Origin: Leadbetterella lacunae
Lineage (GTDB): Bacteria; Bacteroidota; Bacteroidia; Cytophagales; Spirosomataceae
DNA: 64,000 bases
Assembly (NCBI RefSeq): GCF_042649125.1
Contig: NZ_JBHRYQ010000001.1
Span: forward strand, 3,596,001-3,660,000
Reading direction: 5' to 3'
Part shown: one piece after another, positions 7,745 through 15,628 of the stretch
Layout of the letters: every line of letters starts with the position of its first letter
Position numbering within the stretch: position 1 is the stretch's first letter
Made by a program: the position numbers and the translations under genes
The notes under the pieces: generated by a model
What the model saw: the letters and a program-made list of their open reading frames with translations, nothing else
What the model was told of the DNA's origin: nothing
Databases searched by the model: none

Positions 7745-8536
7745 ATGGCTATTCAAGACGACTACCTCCCGTGCAAATCCTACCAAGGACACGACATTTC
7801 AGAAGAGCGTATTTCAAAGTTTTTAAACGAAAAGTCCAAAAAGCATTATTTCGCATTTTTGGATGAAACTGGCTCTGTGACTTTAAGAAGTGAGGGGTAT
7901 ACTACTGAAAAAAGTAGAGATAAAGGTTTAGAGTCTGTGCTTAAAAATATTTCGGATTCAAAAAAAGTTGAAATAGTTAAGGAGGGAAAGAAATATTTCA
8001 TAATTGTAAAAGCCGGAAACAACAAAGAAATAGCAAGGTCATGTGATTATTCTTCTCAAAAAGCAGCAGACGAAGCTTTGCAAGCCTTAACAAAAGTATC
8101 ACCAGCTACAGCTGAAGAGAAAACCTCGAACTTTGTAGAGGGGCAAATGTTACTTAGCCTTGAAGGATATTTACCAGTTGATATGTATTTAGATCGTGAG
8201 CGTGTGTATGACACCTACGGTATCACCGGCTTTGTAAAGTTTAGAACCAACGACCGTAAATATTATTTTGGAGTTTTAAATCCAGATGCAACCCTATATT
8301 TAAGGTCAAAAGCATATGACAGTGAAGACGACCGCGACGATGCATTTGATGTAATGGAGTCTTCGATTTTGTTAGAAGAAAACTATAAAATTGAAAACCT
8401 AAACGGTGACTATTATGCAGTTTTGTTTGAAGACGACGAAGTGTTAGCTATTTCAGACAAATTCGAAACCTTTATTGAGGCTTTTGTGACTACACCAGGA
8501 GGTAGGCCAAAAGAATACATAGGAACCATGTATTGA
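7745..8536 (+). CDS. YegP/DUF1508-repeat protein
   Basis: 263 residues, cytosolic by composition (acidic, no signal peptide). It contains two degenerate pairs of DUF1508 repeats: HYFAFLDETGSVTLRSEGY with a second half near residue 80 (KYFIIVKAGNNKEIARS), and YYFGVLNPDATLYLRSKAY with YYAVLFEDDEVLAIS near the C-terminus. E. coli YegP has two such repeats and is about 110 residues, so this is roughly a doubled version. The biochemical role of the family is not established. It has its own terminator at 8561-8587. Confidence 0.75.
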   Translation: MAIQDDYLPCKSYQGHDISEERISKFLNEKSKKHYFAFLDETGSVTLRSEGYTTEKSRDKGLESVLKNISDSKKVEIVKEGKKYFIIVKAGNNKEIARSCDYSSQKAADEALQALTKVSPATAEEKTSNFVEGQMLLSLEGYLPVDMYLDRERVYDTYGITGFVKFRTNDRKYYFGVLNPDATLYLRSKAYDSEDDRDDAFDVMESSILLEENYKIENLNGDYYAVLFEDDEVLAISDKFETFIEAFVTTPGGRPKEYIGTMY

Positions 8537-8560
8537 TATTCTTTTCGATAATAATATTTG

Positions 8561-8587
8561 AAGGCCAGTTTTACTGGTCTTTTTTTG
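8561..8587 (+). terminator. Rho-independent terminator after the YegP-like gene
   Basis: AGGCCAGT-ttt-ACTGGTCT forms an 8-bp stem with one G.U, followed by a run of T. It lies 26 nt after the stop codon. Confidence 0.8.
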
Positions 8588-8655
8588 TTTGGATGTGACA
8601 CCATTTTTATATGATGATCGCCATTTCCACACTTTCATTTTGAGGTTTTTCTAAT

Positions 8656-8663
8656 TACCTTTG
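8656..8663 (+). promoter_or_regulatory. candidate -7 element of prfB
   Basis: TACCTTTG matches the Bacteroidota -7 consensus TAnnTTTG exactly and is 39 nt before the prfB start. A -33 TTG at normal distance is not evident; the nearest (8640-8642) is only 13 nt away. Confidence 0.5.
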
Positions 8664-8702
8664 CAGACTTTTTAAATTATTAATTAACCATTTTAGGAAA
8701 TC

Positions 8703-9780
8703 ATGACAACAGAAGCGTTGAAAGATTTGAGAGCCAGATTGACGGCTTTGAGGAGGTATCTTTGACTACGATAGTAGAAAAGAAAAACTCGGAGATTTAG
8801 AAAACCAACAAGCACAACCAGAGTTTTGGACAGACTCTGACCATGCACAAAAAGTGGTAAAGGAGATTCAGACCCTAAAAAACTGGACAGAGGCCTACGA
8901 AAACGCCGATGAAATTATGGGTGATTTAGAAACACTTCATGAGTTTTATCAAGCAGGAGACGTAAGCGAGGAAGAAATTAAAAGAGAAGGCAAAAAAGCT
9001 GAGGAGCTCATTGTAGAACTGGAGCTTAAAAAAATGCTTTCGTCTGAAGAAGATCAGTTTTCGGCCATTATCGAGATTAACTCAGGTGCCGGTGGTACCG
9101 AAAGCCAAGACTGGGCCAGTATGTTGTACAGAATGTACCTCATGTGGGCACAAAAACACAAATACTCGGTTACGCAGATAGACTGGCAAGACGGAGACGG
9201 AGCGGGTATTAAGTCGGCTTCTATGCAAATAGACGGACCTATGGCTTACGGTTTCTTAAAGTCAGAAAACGGCGTTCATCGTTTAGTAAGAATTTCGCCT
9301 TTTGACGCCAACAAAAAACGTCACACCTCATTTGCATCGGTTTATGCGTATCCATTGGTAGATGATACTATTGAGATTGACATTAACCCAGGCGACATTG
9401 AGTTTCACACCTCGAGGTCGGGTGGTGCCGGTGGTCAAAACGTAAACAAGGTAGAAACCAAAGTTCAGCTTACTCACAAACCTTCGGGCATTGTGATTGT
9501 TTGTCAGATTGAAAGAAGTCAGTTGGCCAATAAAGAGCACGCTATGAACATGTTAAAGTCGCGTTTGTACCAAATCGAAGTGGAAAAACGAAATGCAGCG
9601 AGAGCAGACATAGAGTCTACCAAGAAAAATATAGAATGGGGCTCGCAGATTAGAAACTACGTTTTTCACCCTTACAAGTTAGTGAAAGATGCTAGGTCTG
9701 GCCACGAAACCTCAGATATACAGTCTGTAATGGACGGTAACTTAGATGACTTCATCAAAGCGTATTTAATGATGGATTAA
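8703..9780 (+). CDS. prfB: peptide chain release factor 2 (programmed +1 frameshift)
   Basis: RF2 reads UGA and UAA stop codons and releases the finished peptide. Translation starts at ATG 8703 and runs 20 codons to an in-frame TGA at 8763-8765; the product continues in the +1 frame as join(8703..8762, 8764..9780), 358 residues. The shift site is the classical one: an AGGAGG Shine-Dalgarno-like element 3 nt before CTT-TGA-C. The protein shows the RF2 anticodon-like tripeptide SPF (in RLVRISPFDANKKRHTS) and the catalytic GGQ loop (SGGAGGQNVNKVET). The length is normal for RF2. The internal TGA is autoregulation, not a mutation: low RF2 favours the shift. It stands alone between a promoter and a terminator. 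Confidence 0.97.
8751..8766 (+). promoter_or_regulatory. RF2 programmed frameshift site
   Basis: AGGAGGTATCTTTGAC: SD-like hexamer, 3-nt spacer, slippery CTT, stop TGA with following C. It is almost identical to the E. coli prfB site. Such an SD is unusual in this phylum. Confidence 0.95.
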
Positions 9781-9805
9781 GTCAAAATAAAACGATTTTT
9801 ATAGT

Positions 9806-9845
9806 GAGGGTAGGTTTATGAAAATATACCTACCCTCTTTTTTTA
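9806..9845 (+). terminator. Rho-independent terminator after prfB
   Basis: GAGGGTAGGT (9806-9815) pairs perfectly with ACCTACCCTC (9828-9837), followed by a T run. Confidence 0.9.
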
Positions 9846-9958
9846 TTCGGGTTGTTATTATTTCATCGAAAAATAAGAGTCTGAGTCTATATTTTTCACC
9901 TCGCCACACAGTTTGAAAAAAGAATCATATTAAATTGCAGTAGAAATAAAATAGCAAG

Positions 9959-11680
9959 ATGAGTAATAGAATATTAAAAAGGAAACCCCGAAAGTTTTTG
10001 GGAGAAGAGTTTGTGTTAGATGCTTGGGAAAACCTAAAGCCATTCTATGACAATCTGATTTTTAGAACCGTAGATACACCAGAAAATTTCGAGATTTGGC
10101 TTAAAGACAGAAGCGAACTTGAGTCTTATTTGTCTGAAAATATGGCGTGGAGGTATATAAAAATGACCTGCGATACCGCCAATGAAGAAAACCAAAAGGC
10201 GTATCAGTTCTTTGTTCAGGAAATTCAGCCAAACACAGCGGTGTATATGGATAACCTTAACAAAAAGACCCTACAGTTAGCTGAGAAGTTTCCTTTGACC
10301 GCTTCGGGCTATGACATTATGCTCAGAAGTATCAAAAAATATGTGGAAATTTTTAGAGAAGAAAACATCGCTTTAGATACGCAGATTCAAATCAAGCAAA
10401 CCGAATACCAAAGTGTAACCGGTAGCATGACCATAGAAATGGACGGCGAAGAAATAACCATGCCCAAAGCGGCCACGTATTTGCAAGGAATAAATCGTGA
10501 AAAACGAGAAGAAGCATGGACAAAAATTTCGGACAGACGCCTACAAGACAAAGACAAACTTGATGAGATTTTTAACGCACTCAGAGATTTAAGACACCAA
10601 GAAGCTTTAAATGCTGATTTTGCCAACTTCAGAGACTACATGTTTGCGGCTATGGGGAGGTTTGACTACACGCCAGCTGACTGTTTTGCTTTTCATGACG
10701 CAGTAGCCGAAACCGTTGTACCTTTGGTAGATATTATGGTTTCGGAGCGAAAAAAATCATTAGGCTATGAGCAACTGAGACCCTGGGATTTAAAAGTTGA
10801 CGTAGCCCAAAGACCAGGTCTAAAGCCATTCAAAGACGCCAATGACCTGTTGGATAAAACCGAAATTTGTTTTGAAAAAATAAGCCCAGAACTAGCCGAA
10901 TATGTAAAAACTATGCGTGCTATGGGGCATTTTGACCTTGAATCAAGAAAAGGAAAAGCTCCGGGTGGATACAATTATCCCCTTGAAGAAATTGGAGTGC
11001 CATTTATATTTATGAATGCCACCGATAGCCTGAGAGACTTGGTAACCATGGTACACGAAGGTGGGCACGCTATACATTCATTTGAGGTTCGTAACCTACC
11101 CATAAATGCTTTCAGAAACCCAACAATGGAAGTTGCCGAATTGGCTTCAATGAGTATGGAGCTTATTTCTATGGAGCATTGGGATGTTTATTTTTCGGAT
11201 GAAAACGAACTGAAAAGAGCCAAAATAGAGCACCTCGAAGATGTGTTATCTACCTTGCCATGGATTGCCACTGTAGATAAGTTTCAACATTGGATATATG
11301 AAAATCCAACACACACAATAGAAGAAAGAAAGGCTGCTTGGGTAAAAATTTCGGGAGAATTCTCTGATAACGTAGTGGATTACGACGGACTGGAAAAATA
11401 CAAAGGATACAGCTGGCAAAGACAACTTCATATTTTTGAAGTGCCATTTTATTACATCGAATACGGCATGGCACAGTTAGGGGCTATAAGTGTTTGGAGA
11501 AACTATAAAAAAGACCCAGAAACTGGCCTTAAAAATTACTTGGCGGCTTTAAAACTGGGTTACACCAAAACCATTGGCGAAATATATGAAACAGCAGGTA
11601 TAAAGTTTGATTTTTCGAAAGCTTACATTGCCGAACTTATGGACTTTGTGAAAGGTGAATTAGACCTTTTGCGTAAATAA
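9959..11680 (+). CDS. pepF: M3 family oligoendopeptidase (PepF type)
   Basis: 573 residues, the usual length for bacterial oligoendopeptidase F. The zinc motif HEGGH lies at residues 366-370 within TMVHEGGHAIHSFE, and the third-ligand region NPTMEVAELASMSME follows about 25 residues later. There is no signal peptide, so it acts in the cytosol on short peptides. The helical N-terminal half (about 1-200) forms the channel lobe typical of M3 enzymes. It is a single-gene unit between the prfB terminator and a bidirectional terminator. Confidence 0.92.
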   Translation: MSNRILKRKPRKFLGEEFVLDAWENLKPFYDNLIFRTVDTPENFEIWLKDRSELESYLSENMAWRYIKMTCDTANEENQKAYQFFVQEIQPNTAVYMDNLNKKTLQLAEKFPLTASGYDIMLRSIKKYVEIFREENIALDTQIQIKQTEYQSVTGSMTIEMDGEEITMPKAATYLQGINREKREEAWTKISDRRLQDKDKLDEIFNALRDLRHQEALNADFANFRDYMFAAMGRFDYTPADCFAFHDAVAETVVPLVDIMVSERKKSLGYEQLRPWDLKVDVAQRPGLKPFKDANDLLDKTEICFEKISPELAEYVKTMRAMGHFDLESRKGKAPGGYNYPLEEIGVPFIFMNATDSLRDLVTMVHEGGHAIHSFEVRNLPINAFRNPTMEVAELASMSMELISMEHWDVYFSDENELKRAKIEHLEDVLSTLPWIATVDKFQHWIYENPTHTIEERKAAWVKISGEFSDNVVDYDGLEKYKGYSWQRQLHIFEVPFYYIEYGMAQLGAISVWRNYKKDPETGLKNYLAALKLGYTKTIGEIYETAGIKFDFSKAYIAELMDFVKGELDLLRK

Positions 11681-11701
11681 AGAAGTATTTTTATTAACAA
11701 T

Positions 11702-11736
11702 AAAAGGTCTCTCAACACTGTTGAAAGACCTTTTTT
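11702..11736. terminator. bidirectional terminator between pepF and a lipoprotein gene
   Basis: AAAAGGTCT (11702-11710) pairs with AGACCTTTT (11726-11734); the inner TCAAC/GTTGA pairs too. A and T runs flank the stem, so it can serve both convergent genes. Confidence 0.9.
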
Positions 11737-11757
11737 ATTATATGGCTATCCGAAAGT

Positions 11758-12252
11758 TTAAAGAGATTTTACCGAGCCCTCGGTTAGATTAAGTACGTTC
11801 ATTACGTTTTCTAAGTTGTTTTTGTCAACCTTGTTTGCAAATTTGCCCGGAACTATAACAATTCTAAATGTCTTATTTAGTCTCCACGAGTTGTTAAGTG
11901 TTAATTGGTCAAAATTGGCATCCATAAAAATACTAAAATCGAACTTCGTGAAGTCAAAATTGTACTGCATGATACCTTGATTAAAGGTATAAATTTGCGG
12001 CAGTGGCTTCCAAATGTCGGCTCCGCTTTTGTCTACTCCCGAGAACTCATACACCAACAAAACATCAGAATCAAATATGGCGGGTTTAAGCGTATAAAAG
12101 TTTCTAAATTCGTTTGCCTTGGTAAAGTCAGCTTTAACCTCAAACACCTCTGCCAACAGTTCATTGGTGATTGGTTGCGGGGTTTCGGTGTATGTGCACG
12201 ACTGAAATAACCCTGTGGTAATTAATAATGCGATTGCGATTAGCTTTTTCAT
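11758..12252 (-). CDS. putative lipoprotein of unknown function
   Basis: 164 residues with a type II signal peptide and lipobox-like GLFQSC at about residues 14-19, so the mature protein is probably lipid-anchored through Cys19. The rest is a mixed, aromatic-rich domain without cysteines; YTLKPAIFDSDVLLVYEF and WRLNKTFRIVIVPG are predicted strands. I do not recognise a family. It is a single gene ending at the shared terminator; Bacteroidota genomes carry many such small lipoproteins. Confidence 0.7.
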   Translation of the reverse strand: MKKLIAIALLITTGLFQSCTYTETPQPITNELLAEVFEVKADFTKANEFRNFYTLKPAIFDSDVLLVYEFSGVDKSGADIWKPLPQIYTFNQGIMQYNFDFTKFDFSIFMDANFDQLTLNNSWRLNKTFRIVIVPGKFANKVDKNNLENVMNVLNLTEGSVKSL

Positions 12253-12380
12253 AACTGTATTGTTTTTAGTGAATAAATTTCTTTTTAACGAGATTTACTA
12301 CTTAGATGCAGTTATGGTTGCAGAGGTTTGTTGGTTTATGGATAAGATTTCAATAAAAATCGTAACGTACTAATAGTCAG

Positions 12381-12401
12381 TGTTAACGAAAATGTTAACG
12401 A
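12381..12401. repeat. pair of direct repeats TGTTAACGA
   Basis: TGTTAACGA occurs at 12381-12389 and 12393-12401, 12 nt apart and each containing the palindrome GTTAAC, in the 206-nt gap between the lipoprotein gene and the methionine sulfoxide reductase gene. It could be a regulator site for the lipoprotein gene. The rest of the gap is AT-rich without a visible gene. Confidence 0.35.
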
Positions 12402-12458
12402 GCTTTTTTTATTTAATATTTGAGAATATTTTTTAAGAAAAAGCTAAAATATTTTTGC

Positions 12459-12944
12459 TTAAAGTTGAGACTTGAAGTCTAAAAGTAACTTTTCTAACCA
12501 AAGCTTATCTACCTCCGAAAAATCATTGAGTTGGTCTGAATCAATATCTAAAACTGCGATTAAATGATTATTTGAATCAAAAACAGGTAGCACTATTTCA
12601 GATTTAGAAGCAGAGCTACAAGCTATATGGCCAGGAAATTCGTCTACATTGGGTACTATCACGGTTTCTTGGGTAGTAAAACAATGTCCGCAAACACCTC
12701 GGGTGTATTTTATGCGTGTACAAGCGATCGGCCCTTGAAATGGCCCTAGTATAAGTTCAGAGCCGTCATTAATATAAAAACCAACCCAATAAAAATCAAA
12801 AGCTTGTCTTAATGCCGCCGAAATATTGGCCAAGTTGGCAATCAAATTTGTCTCAGACGAAACCAAGGCTTTAATCTGAGGGATTACAGCTTCATAAATC
12901 TCGTTTCGGTCTGAGGTTTTCGGTACAAATAAATTTTCTGACAT
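12459..12944 (-). CDS. msrC: free methionine-(R)-sulfoxide reductase (GAF domain)
   Basis: 161 residues, a single GAF domain. Reduces free methionine-R-sulfoxide in the cytosol, repairing oxidative damage with thioredoxin. The three family cysteines are present: Cys75 (PIACTRI), Cys85 (RGVCG) and Cys109 (FPGHIACSSASKSE), with the same 10- and 24-residue spacing as Cys84/94/118 of the E. coli enzyme. The length also matches. It is transcribed alone, divergently from the PfkB kinase gene. Confidence 0.92.
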   Translation of the reverse strand: MSENLFVPKTSDRNEIYEAVIPQIKALVSSETNLIANLANISAALRQAFDFYWVGFYINDGSELILGPFQGPIACTRIKYTRGVCGHCFTTQETVIVPNVDEFPGHIACSSASKSEIVLPVFDSNNHLIAVLDIDSDQLNDFSEVDKLWLEKLLLDFKSQL

Positions 12945-13044
12945 TATAAAATGGATATATTTCTAAGAAAGTAAACAAAAATACAAAGTTCGAAATTCAG
13001 TTTTAAAGAAAATTTTGCACTTTTGTTTCTAAGATACTAATACT

Positions 13045-13980
13045 ATGATAAAAAAAGAATACGCTCTGCTAGCGGTAGGGGAGTTATTGGGTGATTTTAT
13101 AGGAACCGAAATCACTGAAAATATATTCTCTACCTCCAAATTTGAAAGATTTCAAGGCGGAAGCCCCGCCAATTTAGCATCCAATATGTCACGTTTGGGT
13201 TACAAAACCGCTATTGTAAGCTGTGTAGGGAATGACGGCCTTGGCGAATATTTGGTACAAAAAGTAAACGAAGCAGGAGTGGATACCTCAAATGTTATTG
13301 TGCACTCCACTGAGCCTACCAGCATAGTGTTGGTGTCTCGCACCACAGGTACGCCCGATTTTATACCGTATCGTACTGCAGATAAAATGATAGAGAAATT
13401 CCACATTTCGGATACTCTATTAGAAAACTGCTCTATATTTCACACTACCTGCTGGCCATTAAGTAAGCAACCTGCCCAATCGGCGGTTTTAGATGCCGCC
13501 AAGCGAGCACGAGCCTTGGGGTGTATTTTGAGTGCAGACTTAAATTATGCTGTTAGAGTTTGGCCCGAAAGGTATGTGGCACATGCGGTCATCAAAGAGT
13601 TTTTGTCTTATGGAGCCTTGATAAAGCTGAGCGAAGACGATGCCAATAGGTTTTATGGTGAAGAAGTGGACCGCGAACGCGTATTTGCCGACTTCCATGA
13701 GTGGGGAGCAGAAGTGATTTGTTACACCATGGGCGAGAAAGGGAGCGTAGTTTCTTACGATAGAGGTGCAAATCAAATATATGATCAGCCGCAAGCGGTA
13801 AACGTTGTAGATGCTACTGGAGCGGGCGATTCTTTTTGGTCGGGTTTTTTGGCGGCTTATCTCGAAAAACAACCGATGGAAGTTTGTGCAAAAGCAGGGG
13901 CTTTGATGGCCAAGTTTAAGCTTACAGTAGTAGGGCCTATCAAAGTAGATATTCCGCTTTCTAAGTTATTTGAAATTTAA
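13045..13980 (+). CDS. PfkB-family sugar kinase, probably fructokinase
   Basis: 311 residues. The N-terminal ribokinase-family motif FQGGSPANLASNMSRLG (about 33-49) and the C-terminal signature DATGAGDSFWSGF are both present; Asp262 in GAGD is the catalytic base. PfkB kinases phosphorylate sugars or related alcohols with ATP; the closest pattern is fructokinase, but the substrate is not proven by sequence. No sugar transporter or hydrolase lies nearby. The gene ends at a strong bidirectional terminator shared with mazG. Confidence 0.85.
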   Translation: MIKKEYALLAVGELLGDFIGTEITENIFSTSKFERFQGGSPANLASNMSRLGYKTAIVSCVGNDGLGEYLVQKVNEAGVDTSNVIVHSTEPTSIVLVSRTTGTPDFIPYRTADKMIEKFHISDTLLENCSIFHTTCWPLSKQPAQSAVLDAAKRARALGCILSADLNYAVRVWPERYVAHAVIKEFLSYGALIKLSEDDANRFYGEEVDRERVFADFHEWGAEVICYTMGEKGSVVSYDRGANQIYDQPQAVNVVDATGAGDSFWSGFLAAYLEKQPMEVCAKAGALMAKFKLTVVGPIKVDIPLSKLFEI

Positions 13981-13998
13981 TATAGTGTTATAAAAACT

Positions 13999-14032
13999 GT
14001 AAAAGCCCTAAGACTGAACTTAGGGTTTTTAC
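13999..14032. terminator. bidirectional terminator between the PfkB kinase gene and mazG
   Basis: GTAAAAGCCCTAAG (13999-14012) pairs with CTTAGGGTTTTTAC (14019-14032) over 14 bp with one G.U and a 6-nt loop. A/T tracts lie on both sides. Confidence 0.9.
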
Positions 14033-14035
14033 TTG

Positions 14036-14851
14036 TTATTTCTTTTTGGCTTCTTCCCAAAAGACGTCCATTTCGGCAAGTGTCATTTCTGACAACTTTT
14101 TGCCCATTTCCTCAGCTTTTGATTCTAAATACTGAAATCTAGAAATAAATTTTTTGTTGGTTCGCTCCAAAGCCGTTTCGGGGTTAATGTCTATAAAACG
14201 GGCATAGTTGATAAGCGAAAACATTAAGTCGCCAAATTCGTCTTCCGCCTTTTCTATGTCAATAGTTTCTTGAGTTTCAGTATTAAAATGTTCTTTAAAC
14301 TCCTGCATTTCTTCTTCTACTTTAGCCCAAACCTGACTTTTTTCTTCCCAGTCAAAACCTACGCCGCGAGCTTTCTCTTGTATTCGCATAGCTTTAACCA
14401 AGGCCGGTAGCGATTTGGGCACACCGCCCAAAACCGACTTGTTTCCTTCTTTGAGCTTTAGCTGCTCCCAGTTTTTTTTCACTTCTTCGGCGTCAGCTAC
14501 TTTCACATCACCATAAATATGCGGGTGTCTGGAAATTAATTTTTCGCAAATGCCATTTAGCACTTCTGTTATATCAAAATCTCCAGTTTCAGAGCCTATT
14601 TTAGCATAGAACACCAAATGAAGCATTAGGTCGCCCAGTTCTTTTTTTATCTCGTTTGGGTTTTTCTCCAGAATCGCATCCGAAAGCTCGTAAGTTTCCT
14701 CTATGGTGAGGTGTCTTAGGCTATCAAGGGTTTGTTTTTGATCCCACGGGCATTTTTCTCGCAGGTCATCCATGATGTCTAGTAGTCGCTGAAATGCCAA
14801 AAGAGAATCGGCTTTATTTTTATTTAATACAAGGGGGAGTTTTACTGACAT
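14036..14851 (-). CDS. mazG: nucleoside triphosphate pyrophosphohydrolase MazG
   Basis: 271 residues from ATG 14851. A longer frame begins at 14878 inside the upstream gene, but the 14851 ATG directly follows that gene's stop (TAATATG) and gives the usual length (E. coli 263). Two MazG helical repeats are seen: CPWDQKQTLDSLRHLTIEETYEL with KKELGDLMLHL in the N-terminal half, and VEEEMQEFKE with DEFGDLMFSLINYAR in the C-terminal half; these carry the EExxE and ExxD metal-binding motifs. It hydrolyses NTPs and dNTPs to NMP and pyrophosphate, limiting (p)ppGpp or damaged nucleotides. It is cotranscribed with the redoxin gene. Confidence 0.93.
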   Translation of the reverse strand: MSVKLPLVLNKNKADSLLAFQRLLDIMDDLREKCPWDQKQTLDSLRHLTIEETYELSDAILEKNPNEIKKELGDLMLHLVFYAKIGSETGDFDITEVLNGICEKLISRHPHIYGDVKVADAEEVKKNWEQLKLKEGNKSVLGGVPKSLPALVKAMRIQEKARGVGFDWEEKSQVWAKVEEEMQEFKEHFNTETQETIDIEKAEDEFGDLMFSLINYARFIDINPETALERTNKKFISRFQYLESKAEEMGKKLSEMTLAEMDVFWEEAKKK

Positions 14852-14852
14852 A

Positions 14853-15470
14853 TTATTTCCATCTGATGGCACAGCCAATAACTTTTGTTGTTGGGGTAGG
14901 CACCATATTGTTGTTTAAAATATTTTTGAGGGCATCTTCGAGGTAGTTTCTACTTACACCTGCCGGGTCGGTTGGGCTATCGTCTATCAAACCCGAATAC
15001 GCCAATTTTAGCTTGTTATTTGATTTTTCGAGTACAAAAACCTGTGGGGTTCTAACTGCACCGAAACGTTTTGTGATTGTTTGCTTTGGGTCTAGTAAAT
15101 ACGTAAAGCTTAATCCTTTTTCAAATATCGTAGCCCTGATTTTCTCATTCGATTCTTCTTCATAGTCTGCTGGGTTGTTTGGGTTTATTAGTACCACTTT
15201 AAAGCCCTTCGGCTCATATGTTCGGCCAATGCTCACTATTCGGTCTTCATACGATTTAGCAAACGGACAATAATTACTAATAAAAATCACGATTACGCCT
15301 TTTTGAGCACTGCTAGAATTTAATACAAATGACTTGTCATTTATATCTTTTAACAAAAAACTCTCCACTTCGTCACCAATGCTGTATGTACTGTTTTGGG
15401 CAAAAGTTTGGGTAAAACTTAAGCCAATAGAAAGAGGAAAAAAAAGAAGGGTAATTTTGAAAAGGTTCAT
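14853..15470 (-). CDS. exported thioredoxin-like/peroxiredoxin-like protein
   Basis: 205 residues with a signal peptide (about 1-25, ending TFAQ/N). A thioredoxin fold of the PRX-like type follows, with the active-site region ISNYCPFAKSYEDR, which has a single Cys rather than CxxC. The cis-proline loop is GAVRTPQVFVLE, and the C-terminus has the GCAIRWK tail seen in this redoxin group. The protein is probably periplasmic, with a thiol reductant or peroxidase-like role. The substrate is unknown. Cotranscribed with mazG, probably without functional link. Confidence 0.8.
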   Translation of the reverse strand: MNLFKITLLFFPLSIGLSFTQTFAQNSTYSIGDEVESFLLKDINDKSFVLNSSSAQKGVIVIFISNYCPFAKSYEDRIVSIGRTYEPKGFKVVLINPNNPADYEEESNEKIRATIFEKGLSFTYLLDPKQTITKRFGAVRTPQVFVLEKSNNKLKLAYSGLIDDSPTDPAGVSRNYLEDALKNILNNNMVPTPTTKVIGCAIRWK

Positions 15471-15628
15471 TTAAGATATTTTCACAAAAAAACGTAAAAA
15501 CCTCATTAAAAACATAAAAAACCTTTCTTATTGTTTATAAAAAGAAAAAAAGACAGATAAATGTGGCAAAAAAAACAGAATTTCTCTGAATGGTTTTAAA
15601 TTGTAATTCTTAATCAACAATCTTAAAT

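Noticed and set aside
8763..8765. In-frame TGA early in prfB, as if a pseudogene
   Set aside because: It is the canonical RF2 frameshift stop with SD-like element and CTT-TGA-C; the +1 frame is intact to the end.
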